64,000 nucleotides of DNA from Jackrogersella multiformis (taxonomy: Eukaryota > Ascomycota > Sordariomycetes > Xylariales > Hypoxylaceae): contig CADCXD010000005.1 of the NCBI GenBank assembly GCA_902806575.1, forward strand, positions 2,542,001 to 2,606,000. The letters run 5' to 3'. Both the position numbers and the translations under genes were made by a program. Below are positions 36,485 to 47,385 of the stretch, in pieces. The notes below the pieces were generated by a model that saw only the letters and a list, made by a program, of their open reading frames with translations, did no database searches and was not told the DNA's origin. Positions within the stretch are counted from its first letter, which is position 1. Each line of letters begins with the position of its first letter.

Positions 36485-37286
36485 GTTCTCCCTATCTCGG
36501 ATTTGGAATTTGGAATGGGACAGACAAGGTATGAATGGGGTTGGCGAGATATGGTTGTTGAATATGTACATACACTAGGCACACTAGTGTAGGTGATAGG
36601 AGAAGAAGAGGCCGTCATATGTAGGGCGATTTTTCCCCCGTTGGCGTGATTGTGGAGTAATGTTACGGCGAGATCCAGAGCACAGTGTATATGTATACAG
36701 TGTAATCCGAACACGTTGTTTTCCGCCGGAATACGCAGGGACCATCTCGCACTCGGCAGGCATCGCGCTTAGCGCTAAAATTAACATCCTTCGCCGTGGA
36801 ACTTCTGTGATGCTTGCTCAAGACCCCACCGGCACAGCCAGAGAGCATGGTTCTGGCTCCCGTTGCGTCGGAAATCCGGATGGGTTTATTTGTATTATCA
36901 CTCACGGTGACGATGACCACTACATATTTCTTAGGTTTCCCCCAATACTACATGAGAGACGCCTATAATATAATATCCCTCCATGTATAAAACGGCTAGT
37001 TATACAAAAGACCTCGAGTGCCTATGTACCTAGGTAGATAAATTAGTAAGGGAAGAGGTATTTAGTATATTCCTAAGGACAGAAGCCTTCAAGACCTTTC
37101 GAAAAGTTCAAGCATTCATAAACGAGAACCTCCTGGGATAGTCAGCACTGTTTTAACCTATTGTATATTAGTTCGTATTAACAATACACCTTAATAGCTA
37201 AGTTTCGGCTCCTTATTGGCTTTGCGCCTAGGTGGTGTCTGTTCGACACGTATATATCGAGCCATAGAAGTAAATATACCCTAATA
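36485..37286. other. Intergenic region upstream of CAF16
   Basis: About 800 bp lie between the CAF16 start and the 3' end of the rhodopsin-domain gene, both on the minus strand, so it should hold the CAF16 promoter and the other gene's terminator region. Only short unassignable frames are present. Confidence 0.55.
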
Positions 37287-38468
37287 TTAATGCATATCCA
37301 CGACCCTAAAAATGCTCTCGTCATCCCCTGTAGTTACAGGTATTTCCGGATACAGCGGTATAGCGTCGATACTAGCTAATGTCGCCTGATGGTCCTCGGG
37401 CTTGTGTCCCCTGAACTTCTTCCACTTCTTACTTGAACTGCTAACCTGAGGATCCCTGGACTCTAAATGTGAGTTGCTTGCCTCACTTGCGCTCGCTACT
37501 GTCGAAGAAATCTTTCGCTTGGCTGCACGGAAAAGGGGCCCCATCGTTGGGAAGGAAGAGCCCAGGATCAAGACAAAGCCCTCGGCAAAACCTAACAAGA
37601 ATAAATAGGGTATGGGATCTGGTCCCGTGTGAGTAAAAAATTATTTCTACTGGTATAAAGGGAACTCACAGGTGGGATCTTTCTCTAGTGTTTGGAAGAC
37701 CTGCTTGAAGATGGCTATCTTATATATTGACACCGCGGAAGCCAAGACGCTAAGACTCAAAGCCATCGAGATAGCAATGCGGTTCTTCAATGGCATGTTC
37801 AACCTCATAATAGCTGGTACTGGGTACAGGGCAAAGAACATATCGAGGAACGCCGAGTACGCCGAGGTAGAATATCCGAGATTCCGTAACACGCTGACAG
37901 GAGCGCATTTCCCCTTAATGGACTTATCCCACCCATACGCAGGAGGCGAGCATTGATGGACCCACCAGACGGATGTCACGAGAATACCGGCCTGGGAAGT
38001 GATGCATAAACCCCAGAACAAGATGGCCGTTCTGGTACCAAAGTCTAAAATACGCTTGAGGATCGCGACGATCGCGAACTTCGGCAACGAAAACACCCAA
38101 ACGTGGACGGTAGAAGCGATAACAGACCACTTGATAGCCTGGACAACGTCGGCTGGGTCTAACGTGTTGTAATGTTTCCCGAGGCCATACCCCATAGCAA
38201 TCGTGATGAATATGCAGTCGAGGAGAGAGATTATGGTGCATAGTATAACGATCCAGTCATCGGCGCCCATCATCTTTCGGCCAAACGCCACTCGACAGTA
38301 TATTCGGATCCCGACCACAACTTGAAAGCATAGATTATGTGAGGACTTGGCTTCTATAATCACGATGGGGAGAGCTGTCTGAGGCTTACTAATTAGAACG
38401 GCTTCTATGGCCCAATAGCTTCTTTTAGCCATGGTACTATAGTCTTCTGCTTGCCACAATCTGGCCAT
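37287..38468 (-). CDS. Rhodopsin-domain integral membrane protein (PTH11/SAT4-like)
   Basis: This belongs to the large fungal family of seven-helix plasma-membrane proteins with the rhodopsin-like domain; most members have no proven ligand. The preferred model is complement(join(37287..37618,37670..38320,38390..38468)), 353 aa. The first intron (38321-38389) is 69 bp and in frame, so an unspliced reading is also open; removing it joins AIEAVLI to IVVGIRIYCRVAFGRK, giving a clean first helix. The second intron (37619-37669, 51 bp) restores DPTYPIPYLFLLGFAEGF, the expected end of the domain. Conserved features are GADDWIVILCTI, the Trp/Cys loop WWVHQCSPPAYGW with a later KCAP, and the helix end PTMGPLFRAAKRK. 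A Ser/Lys-rich cytosolic tail follows. ATG 38432 is an alternative start. The gene lies near an O-methyltransferase but no cluster is evident. Confidence 0.82.
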
Positions 38469-39740
38469 CGGGAAATTGATGTATCGCAACCGTAGATGCC
38501 GAGTTTCTATTAATTATGATGCTGGGCCAGAAAAATTCTCACTTAATTGTTAATAGAATCCTACTACTCGATGAAAGAGTAGGTGTCGGATACTCAATTC
38601 ATGTCCAAGTAGGGGAGCATCGCTGCAAGTGGGTTTGGCATACCAAAGGAGGGCAGAATTGACTCCCTCGTTGTAAACCCGATAGCAGATCTAGTAGCTA
38701 CATATAATTACACATACTGCAGTTAAATAAACCTTTCTTCTCGCGAAATATGAGCATATCAACGTCATAATAAGCTTCCAATATGCATAGACTATGACGA
38801 TATTCCGTAGTCTCCCTACCTAAACACCAGCTCAAGATTTGATCTAGTAACCTAAATGTCATGACTCGGGGAAAGTAAACGGCCACGTGTAGTAGATTTC
38901 CATAGCCAATCGGTACCGGATCCCTTTTGTACGGCATATTTTAGCCTGGTAAGAACATATATAGGAGGGAACCCCCCGGGGCACCACAATAACCCGAATT
39001 TTATAACCTCTTATCCTTTTACATACCTACTTACTCTACATTTAGTAAGAGATTATACGATTTGAATCAAAAACATCGCTACGTTTACTCCTAATCGCCA
39101 GGGGGGTTGGTCAGTAGTGTATTGTGTGGCGGCTGTTGTTCCTGGTGCCTGCGGGACGTAGCGATTGGGGGGGTGGATAGAGGTCAAGGGTGATAATTCA
39201 GTTTGGTGGCTAAGACGATGGACTGCAGCCCTGTATGAAGAATTCGATGAGGAGAGAGGAGGACAAGAAGGATGGGAATAGCTTCAAGGGTGGGTCCGAG
39301 GGCTCGTTGTTTGGCGTGCCTCGGGATTTGTCTGGCCGAATGTATGGCGATTATGTAATCAAGAGGATAAAGTGAAATCCTGTGTTTTGCATTGAAGCTT
39401 AGAACCTTCATAATATAACAGCTATTCAACCCATACTACAGTCGTGTTTTTGGATAGAACACGTGTTGTCAGAAACGCTACTCGCCAGCTCGCTCCCTAT
39501 TATATCCACCTTAAAGACCCACACCTACCGTTTTTAAGAGGAGGGTTTGTGCCTGTTTTCATATATTCTAGGAGGTTTCCTTCAAACCTACAACAAAAAA
39601 ATTAACTTTCCATTAGCAGGGTGTCTCCTTTCTGTGTCTTTACGATTCCACCCGTAGACTTTCGAACGACGGCCGTTCTAGGAATTCTCTACCTTGTGAC
39701 TACAGCCCTTGGATACTATTGTACCCTTTGAACTCAAGGC
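38469..39740. promoter_or_regulatory. Divergent intergenic region, rhodopsin-domain gene / O-methyltransferase
   Basis: The 1.27 kb between the two starts must contain both promoters. TATA-like ATTATATCC near 39498-39506 and a CT-rich stretch near 39590-39650 precede the methyltransferase. No further gene is recognised. Confidence 0.5.
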
Positions 39741-41141
39741 ATGTCTGCCCTTGACCGCCTATCCGCTGTTCTTCAGGACATCGACTTTGACTCCTTCGCC
39801 AACGATGACGACAGGTCACGCGCGGAAGATTTGATTGCCAGTACCTTAGAAAGAGTTAGAACACCCTGGGATCTTGCATGGAACCACAATTGGGTGAATC
39901 CTGCTACCAACGGTGCTATCAAGACCCTTATCGATGCTGGAGTCTTCAAGAAATGGGTAGAGAGTGGAAGTAAACCACAGACGAGTACGGAGCTCGCCAA
40001 CCTTACAGGCACGGATCCCACGCTTATTAGTTAGTATATATCTCGCCGTAGGGTAATCTACCTTCGCTAATTTCTACCAACTGAAAGAACGTCTCTTAAG
40101 GCACCTTGCTGCGCGACATCTTCTTGAAGAAGTCGCAGAACATACCTATGCGCCTACCTCTTGGGCAACGACTTTAGGGAGCGATCCGTTATTTCCGGCA
40201 CTGTACGGGTCGTTGTACCATGATATAAACTTGCTGTTGTTTGGCGCGATGCCATCGTTTCGTACGTCTTTCTAAAGTTATTTTCAATTTATTTGTAATA
40301 TCGTACCAGGTCTACGTTTGCTATATGAGTTCACGAAAGGAAGCCTGGGTGTGGCAATAGTATAGGGGTTAAGATAGGGGGCCCGTTTGTGATCATACTT
40401 ACTTACCACTACTATGCTGTAGTGAAGAAAACAGGCTTCAAGAATCCTACCGAGTTGAGGAATGGCGTTATGCAACATCTGCAAGGTCCTGACGCATCCT
40501 TTTTTGGGTATGTCGTATCCGATCCAACCCGCAACAAGGAGTTCGGCCATGCGATGGAGTGCCATTCAAGAGGAAATATGACGCCCTGGACGGAAGTGTA
40601 TCCAACAGAGACTTTGCTGAAAGACGCCAAGACGGATCGAGCTCTGATTGTCGATATTGGTGGAAGCAAAGGTCACGATCTGGAGAAGTTTCGACTTAAA
40701 CATATGGAAATTCCGCATGGAAGCCTTATATTACAGGACCTTCCCAAAGTGCTTCAGGAAGTTGAAGTCACGTCCAAGTTCATTTCGAAACTTCCACATG
40801 ACTTCTTCAATCCACAACCCGTGAGAGGTGCCCGCGCTTACTACCTGCATGTCGTCCTCCACGATTGGCCAGACGACATGGCGATGAAGATCTTGAAGAA
40901 CACTGCAGATGCTATGGAAAAGGGTTATTCCAAGTTGTTGGTCCACGAATCCATCATAGAGAGTATAAAGCCATCTCTACGTACCACTACAACTGACTTA
41001 ACGATGTTGACAGTTGGATCTGCGGCAGAGAGATCCGAGAAGGAATGGCACGACCTTATTGCTGGTGCTGGGTTGAAAATTATCAAAATCTGGAAAAGCC
41101 CTGCAGCTCGAGACGGTGTCATTGAAGTAGAATTGGTCTAG
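39741..41141 (+). CDS. Class I SAM-dependent O-methyltransferase (small-molecule type)
   Basis: Proteins of this family move a methyl group from S-adenosylmethionine to a hydroxyl of a phenolic or polyketide-type compound. The model is join(39741..40029,40088..40261,40423..41141), 393 aa. Intron 1 (40030-40087) gives DPTLIKRLLRHLAARHLLEE, the winged-helix dimerisation region. Intron 2 (40262-40422, 161 bp) is less certain; the chosen acceptor gives FGAMPSFLKKTGFKNPTEL, which fits the family, while an acceptor at 40377 would add about 15 residues. SAM motif I is IVDIGGSKGHD, a later motif is SLILQDLPKVL, and the catalytic-histidine region is AYYLHVVLHDWPDD. The C-terminus WKSPAARDGVIEVELV is typical. 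No polyketide synthase or peptide synthetase lies in the window, so the substrate is unknown. Confidence 0.9.
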
Positions 41142-42992
41142 TAGAAGATAACCAGGGACTTCCCAATTTTCTCAATATGATTATATAGGAAAATAGGGAT
41201 GCTGCTTAGGAATATATACCTAATAGATATTTGGGTAGCTTTGCGGTAATGCAAAAGATATTTCACTACTGCAGTAAATATGTTAGATCTTAACTAATAC
41301 GTTTGATATATCGTAGAGGTCCTTAAATAATGACGAAGTATGCCTTGGATAGGAAAATGAGGGTCCGTTCGAGGAGGCCGTTGCATCGTTGATTCGGCCC
41401 CGCTATAAACGGAGGATAACGGCTTATGACACAGAGGGTGGAGAAGGCGGAAGCCGGAGCGGGAGGTGGGTCGCTGCATCTCCGCGATGAGTCAGCATAA
41501 ACACTCCTGCTGTATGTAAGAAATCGCAAATCACATCTGCAGTCCATTAAATTGCCTGCTGAAAGAGTTACAGATATTCTTCGAAGGAAATGAAACATAA
41601 GATATAACTAGAGTTTTTGGACATAAGACAAAGAGGTTTCGCTATTAAATCAGGTAGGCACATCGTAGAGTTAATCAAGCCCTCTCAAATGCCTGACCAG
41701 GGTACCTAGGTATGTATCATGACTAATGTTCGAGATAGAAATCAAGATTCTTGATTCCAAAACTAGCATTGACCTAATATCTAGATAGCCGTCTACGGGC
41801 CGTGTTTGAGCGACTAGCTTTGCTAATGTCATAATATTGATGAGTGGAGTACATATTGCAAACCGAACCGGCAAAGTGTCATACGATGCGGATCCCGCCA
41901 GGTTTATTGCGGTGACCTACAAGTACCTAGGTATCCAGGCAATAGCTTTCGATCTCTACACTAGCAAGCTGTCTGTCGAAACTTGAAAGGTAGTGGCCCA
42001 CAAAGGATTCGTATTTGGATATGTATGTTATTTTGACTTACTGCCAATGGCCCATGGCTTACGATGTGATCCCTCAAAGATCTAAGTGGTTGTGCAAGGG
42101 TTTGACTGTCTCTTTCATAAGGTCGTCCAATCGACGATTCATCAATGCCTTTAGGTGAGATTGAGCCAATGCGTATTTGCGTGTTACCGCAAAAACAACC
42201 CGATACGTCATGGCAAGATTTCGGGTATGTGTGTATCGGTGACCGAGGACAGTTTTGAGGAGTGCGTAACCTCTCGCCTCTGTGAAAGTAGATACACCAA
42301 AACAACGACCTTAATGACCTCTGTCGATAAGCTCGTTATTGTATGATCGTTTATCATCTGACCCCCCTGTCCATTACGCCAATACGAAGTAGCTCGATTT
42401 GGATAGCGATTGCAATAGTGTAGAAATGGTATGAGATCACTCCCCAGTGCAAGGGTTTGCTAGCTTAATCTGTGACGTATGCTTTCCGCATTGAGCTCAT
42501 CGTATCCAAAAAGAGCAACGTGACCAACAATGGATAACCTCCTTAGTGGAATAGCGTCAAACTAAGGACAGACAGTAATAGCGATACTGTACTAGACTGT
42601 GCTGCTAGTTATCCATCAATTACTTAATCGGCTCCTATTATCAGCTATAAGGCGTATAAATTACCTATATAAGTGGCTCAAGGGGTAGAAGCGTACGGTG
42701 TAAGCCAGTATTAACGGCTCACGCATCGTCTGCACTTAGTCAGATGCTATTCTGCTCGGTTTGTGATTCGGAAAGGGAGGTTATCGTTCGATTAAAACAA
42801 CCGGACTACTGGGGGCCACCGACGTCGTGATTCGCCCCGTGTTTCGTCATCACGTGGGATCGCTGGAGACGAGTGAGGTCAGCCTTGGTAGTGAAGGTTT
42901 GAGAGGGCTTAGTTAGTGGCGAGAGCTCAAATCGAGCCTCTAGCACGACGGCGGATGCAGCCTTCCTCCCGATGTCATTCTAGCAGTCTACA

Positions 42993-43228
42993 CTACCTAG
43001 TCAGCTAGTGTAGGAGGCTGTCTACCTACTGCCTGTGTACCTAGTGGTAAGATTTATGGGGATCGATATGTGTTAGGCAGAGCATCTTCCAATAAAATTG
43101 TCAGCTAGGTTAGATGTACCCGATCTACCGATGTGTTTCAAAATAAAGGAACGGGAAGACAAGCTTAAGTCTGCCAGGTCAGCTACCTACCTAGGTAGTG
43201 TAGGTAGACAGCTACCTAGGTAGTGTAG
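42993..43228. repeat. Diverged duplicated tract with TACCTAGG core
   Basis: The string CAGCTACCT...AGGTAGTGTAG occurs at 43180-43203 and again at 43209-43228, and a related CTACCTAGTCAGCTAGTGTAG lies near 42993-43013. The copies suggest local duplication of the palindrome-bearing unit. Confidence 0.75.
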
Positions 43229-45601
43229 AATGAGAACCTTGGAAGACAGGAAGATAACTTCAGCTGAGTTTACAGCTGACATCATTCCGATCATTATTTA
43301 AGAGACGGCTTAAGCACATGCCAAGCCTGACCACACAGGGATAGGCAGCCCTTGCGGATATGTACATACCTATGTAGGTACCTAGCAGCCTAGGAGGTAG
43401 GTACGTACTGGAAGCGTTACCGGATTAAGTAGCGGCGTTACCACTCAGCCACTCTTGTTTGCCAGACAGCCAAATGCCAGATACCTCCTCAACCCATGTT
43501 TTTTCGATGGATGGATGTACCTGTTGGACCCGTTGGACCCCTATTTTGCTTGCGGCTAATGAATTTCTAACCCATCTCGTGTACCGGCTGGCTTGCTTGC
43601 CTGCTCTTCACTGACGTGCATCCCGCTTGACCCGGATCCAATCCCCAGCATCGCAGTGCATTGCTGAAATGAACCCCGATTTGCATTTGCGGTGTATAAC
43701 GGTATACTACGCAAATTCATCATGTGCCGTTTCGCCTGTGCGCGCCTTACAATAACCTAGGTACCTAGGTACACTAGATATTTCGAGCAGCAGACATGCA
43801 TGAAACATGCATTGCCAATTGCTAATTGCGGTGGGTATACCATGATCAAATACCTACCAGTACTTAGGTACATACCTTAGGTACATATGTAGGTATGTAT
43901 TTAGTCTGTAGGTACCTGGGTATTGTTCGTCCTCGATTGCCATCAGTCATGTCAAAACTTAATATCGGGTCAACAATAAAATACCTGAGTTAATTACCTC
44001 TCGAGGGTTTAGTACCTACCTACCTCTACCGGTAAGTCTAATATCCTCCGGACTTTAGGGGTCCTCGGAGCGAAGGAGCTAGCCGCTTCGTTCCTGCTTG
44101 ATGCAGGCCGCATCATTTTTTATGGGAAACAAAGGTCACACAGCCTTTTTATTTATTTTTATTTTTATCCCCCTTAAGATGCTAAGACAAGCCTCTTTTA
44201 TTGACTTCCAAGGTTCTTTTTAACTTACCTACCGGTACATATCTTTCGGCATTTACTTACTTAGGTACATACATAATACATCATATAATTGCAACTTGTG
44301 ATTATTTTACTTTGGTTAAGCAATATCTAAGTATGTAAGTTTAAGCAGTAATTATAAAATACCTTGAAATATTCTTACCTTCATACATACCTACTTAGGT
44401 ACATATGTACCTCTTAAAGTACTATGAGTTTGTTCTTGGAAACTTACGGGTTAAGTACGATACTGTAACCCCTGCACATGTCTATTCCTCGCTAAAATCT
44501 AATCTTATTACAGCGGTCCTATGACGTCACTTACATAACTCTTAATTTCTCAAGTGTTTATGAGTTTACATAAACCTATGAACCTGGAACCTGGTAATCA
44601 GGTACAAAGTACCGGGTTTATCCGGTTTGTTCGTTATTATCGTATCGAGTCCATCGACGAAATTCGATCCAACTTTCAACCACCTCGCGAGATTTTGCAT
44701 CTCGATGGGAACTGAATTCTGCCGTCAACAGGCAAACTCCAAACACGCAGACACGGTCAGATGGGACGGCTGCATACATGCCTAGGATAGGTATACCTAC
44801 ATAGTAGATATGTACTGTGTATACTACATCGCCGTGCTAGTAGCCTAATATTGGTCCTTTCCACCAAGCCTCCACTATGTCTCGGTACAAGAGTCAAAAC
44901 CGTGGCCAATAGAATGACATATGCTATGACTTCAAAGGCCCAAGACTCAAGAGGTCTCGACAAGATCGCCAGGGTCTTTCCCAATCGTCACAGGGTGGAG
45001 TCTTTTACGGGGAAGACATCCATGAATCTCCCCTCCCTTTGAAGACGACTCCAGGGCCAGGGCTCCGACCCCAAAGCCCTAAGCCCTCTGGCCCTCCGCT
45101 TCCTTTATGTCCTCACCCGCTAGCCATGTCCGAATGCAGCATGACATGCCCAATTCTAAGCACTACCCCTTTTGCGCCTTTCCAATTTGATGGTGTGGTA
45201 GCATGGCAGCATGGGTAATCAACTACGTAGTAGTGAATCTCTGCAGGTTTAGAGCACAATGCATCATCAGCCTTGCTCGTGGCGAAAGTCTAATGGCCCC
45301 GGCCCGGTCATTGGCCTGTCGTCTCTCACTTACGCCATAGCCTGCAGGCCTGCTTTCCCATCCAGGCACTAAAGCGGTGTCTCTACATGTCGATCACCGC
45401 ATATCTTACTTCTAAAGCACTCCTAGTAACTCTTAGTACGTTTGTCTGCAGTAGGCCGTAGGAGTCAATCGCTTGTACAGTACTAGCTAGACCCTCCGTG
45501 GCCGGTCTATCAAAGCCACCCTACACCCAACATGTTCTTTGAAGTCCAGCCGGAATTCCTCCCTTGACTTTCCCGTCTCCTCTTTTCTCACTCGTCCTTA
45601 C

Positions 45602-45607
45602 TATAAA
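45602..45607 (+). promoter_or_regulatory. Candidate TATA box for the 80-aa protein gene
   Basis: TATAAA sits 194 bp upstream of the ATG at 45801 and is followed by a C/T-rich stretch (CACGTTCTCTCCTCCCG) of the kind found at fungal transcription starts. Function is inferred only. Confidence 0.45.
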
Positions 45608-45800
45608 TCCTTAGCATTTCACGTTCTCTCCTCCCGTTACTCACAACATAAGCTATCTTATCCATCTTGAGATATCGTTTATTACCCACTAGTCTCGCTC
45701 TTCTAGGTGTCCAATATTTTATAGTTTCCAACAGTTTCAAGAATCAAGCCGGCTTGACACCACGTTGTTCTGCCAGACAGTATATCACCACTCCTTCGAA

Positions 45801-46043
45801 ATGTCATCTCGAAACAGCTACTCTTTCGCCATGCCATCATCCATCCCCCCGCCAGTAGACCTGGCAAGTTACGCTCGATCAATGCATCAACATACCAAGA
45901 GGCAAATGGAGGCAGCAAATATGCCCACAGGTCGGCGAAGTAATCGGACGACACGCTCTCAAATCATCAACCTGCCGAACGGCGCCTCAGCTGGTTCTTC
46001 GTCGTCAAGGAGTAGTCCAAACGAAGTCGAGTATCATGATTGA
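45801..46043 (+). CDS. Small basic hypothetical protein, 80 aa
   Basis: I do not recognise a characterised domain. The frame begins MSSRNSYSFAMPSSIPPPVD and contains LASYARSMHQHTKRQMEAAN, a likely amphipathic helix, then a Ser/Arg-rich region and the acidic end NEVEYHD. The layout (disordered SFAMPS...PPPVDL start, short helix, Ser-rich tail) resembles small conserved proteins of filamentous ascomycetes, but I cannot verify this without a search. Support comes from the upstream TATA box and pyrimidine-rich leader and from being the only sensible frame in the stretch. An upstream in-frame non-ATG codon at 45765 is not used. A (TTA/CTA)n repeat lies about 170 bp downstream, outside the frame. 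Confidence 0.5.
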   Translation: MSSRNSYSFAMPSSIPPPVDLASYARSMHQHTKRQMEAANMPTGRRSNRTTRSQIINLPNGASAGSSSSRSSPNEVEYHD

Positions 46044-47385
46044 GGCAGACAGTACACCCGAGTATTTTAAAGAGGGATCTACAAATACAAGTTGTCGCCT
46101 GATAACGCATACGCACACAACGCAAATAACGGCCGTTTAGTGTAAACGGCAAGCAAAACCGAAAAAAACAACGGCTCAGCTCGGACGAGCTTGGCAGCCA
46201 TACACATCACCACAATTATTATTACTATTACTACTACTATTACTACTACTACGTAAGGCGTTCCGGACATTCCGAGGAAAGCGATTGTACATGCATGAGG
46301 GTTTCCTCACAAGACCAAGAAGGGTCGTTATGGCCCATCCGCGATTTTGGCGAATGGGGGCCAGGACAGCTAGCGTTTAAAGGATGGGAGGAGAACATGA
46401 GGAACTACATATTAGCAAAATTGGGCCAGGCCATCAGGCAAGAAGATGGCGATTATCAAAGCAACACACAGGAGCCAATAGACGACTGCCTTAGGTGCGT
46501 CGTATGAGAATACGAATCTGACGACAGTTCCGCGTCAGTGGGACGATCCATGAACTATCAACATAACTTCACATCATCTTTCCAGTACTTTTGGCCTATG
46601 GTGTTTTCGTTGCCCATGCCCATGCCCATAACTTTTCGATGCCTTGATACATAATGTTCCACTAACAGCTAAAACTTGGCTGTGATGCTATGTCCATGTA
46701 ACAAACATATGCTGTTGCACCTCTAATATCAAGAATCATATGCCGTCGACGGGCTGTGAGAGGGTTCCGCACATCAGCCTATTTGGCATTAGCCAATCAA
46801 GGTCTAAATGATCTATTTTCCTTGATTTCAATTGGCCATTCTCATACTGACAACACGGAAGACACTCCATGAGACATTCTTGCGCTTCGTCGGGTACGGC
46901 TCTGCCCTGTCCGACCGTCTTCCGCTGTAGACATGACGACAGCCTACGTATCTAGGAAGCCTTGTGGGATGTAGGAACAAAATAATAAGAGATCTGCCCG
47001 GTCGTACCGCTCAAACCCGGCGGTTAAACCATAAGTGAATACGTAAGCACGGGCTTCTAGGAACGTGTACCTTGTAAGATGGATGCCTTATGTCAGCCCT
47101 ACCTTGGCCGCAGGAATCCCCGGCAACAAACGGGGCACAACGTCATCGGCAATGCTACCGAAACGCATCACATGATCGTCTAAGCCATAACCGCAGCACT
47201 TTTACCCAAAATAAATGAATTTGTTTGTTTGTTTAGAAAGGGTCGGGAATCATGACCAAAGTATCATTAATAGTTGACAAAAGCAGAACCAGTGAATATG
47301 CTTTCTTGCGCCAGCCCAGTACCGTCCGCTATGCTATGGATCGTAGTAGTTGTAGTCTGCAGGACTGATCGGAATTCTGATCAGC
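46044..47385. other. Intergenic region between the small gene and YJU2
   Basis: This 1.34-kb convergent spacer contains a triplet microsatellite at 46215-46251, a short frame 46295-46504 with no recognised similarity, a CCCATG triple near 46614-46630 and a (TTTG)n tract near 47219-47233. Nothing else stands out. Confidence 0.55.
46215..46251. repeat. ATT/ACT triplet microsatellite
   Basis: A run of ATT units passes into ACT units, interrupted once. It lies downstream of the small 80-aa frame in non-coding DNA. Confidence 0.85.

Larger units (their letters stand above)
41142..45800. other. Gene desert of 4.7 kb between the O-methyltransferase and the small-protein gene
   Basis: I find no exon structure or domain here on either strand. 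The interval has many TACCTAGG motifs (41700, 41930, 43185-43228, 43370-43400, 43760-43775, 43850-43925, 44225-44270, 44390-44410) and a partly duplicated tract at 42993-43228. A TATAAA at 45602-45607 followed by a CT-rich leader likely serves the gene at 45801. A frame at 41961-42305 (minus) is unsupported. Confidence 0.55.

Noticed and set aside
35601..36592. Long GC-rich frames opposite or overlapping CAF16
   Set aside because: They are shadow frames of the strongly GC3-biased CAF16 gene, giving Arg/Ala/Pro- or His/Val/Gln-rich translations without any domain.
41961..42305. 114-aa minus-strand frame in the 4.7-kb desert
   Set aside because: No recognisable motif, no codon bias and no neighbouring exon; composition is like surrounding non-coding DNA.
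42660..42720. Transposon-end-like string (ACGGTGTAAGCCAGTA)
   Set aside because: It loosely resembles inverted-repeat ends of some DNA transposons, but no inverted partner or transposase relic was found nearby.
46295..46507. 70-aa plus-strand frame after the small gene
   Set aside because: It has a normal amino-acid mix but no recognised similarity, no promoter signal and no second exon; insufficient to call a gene.
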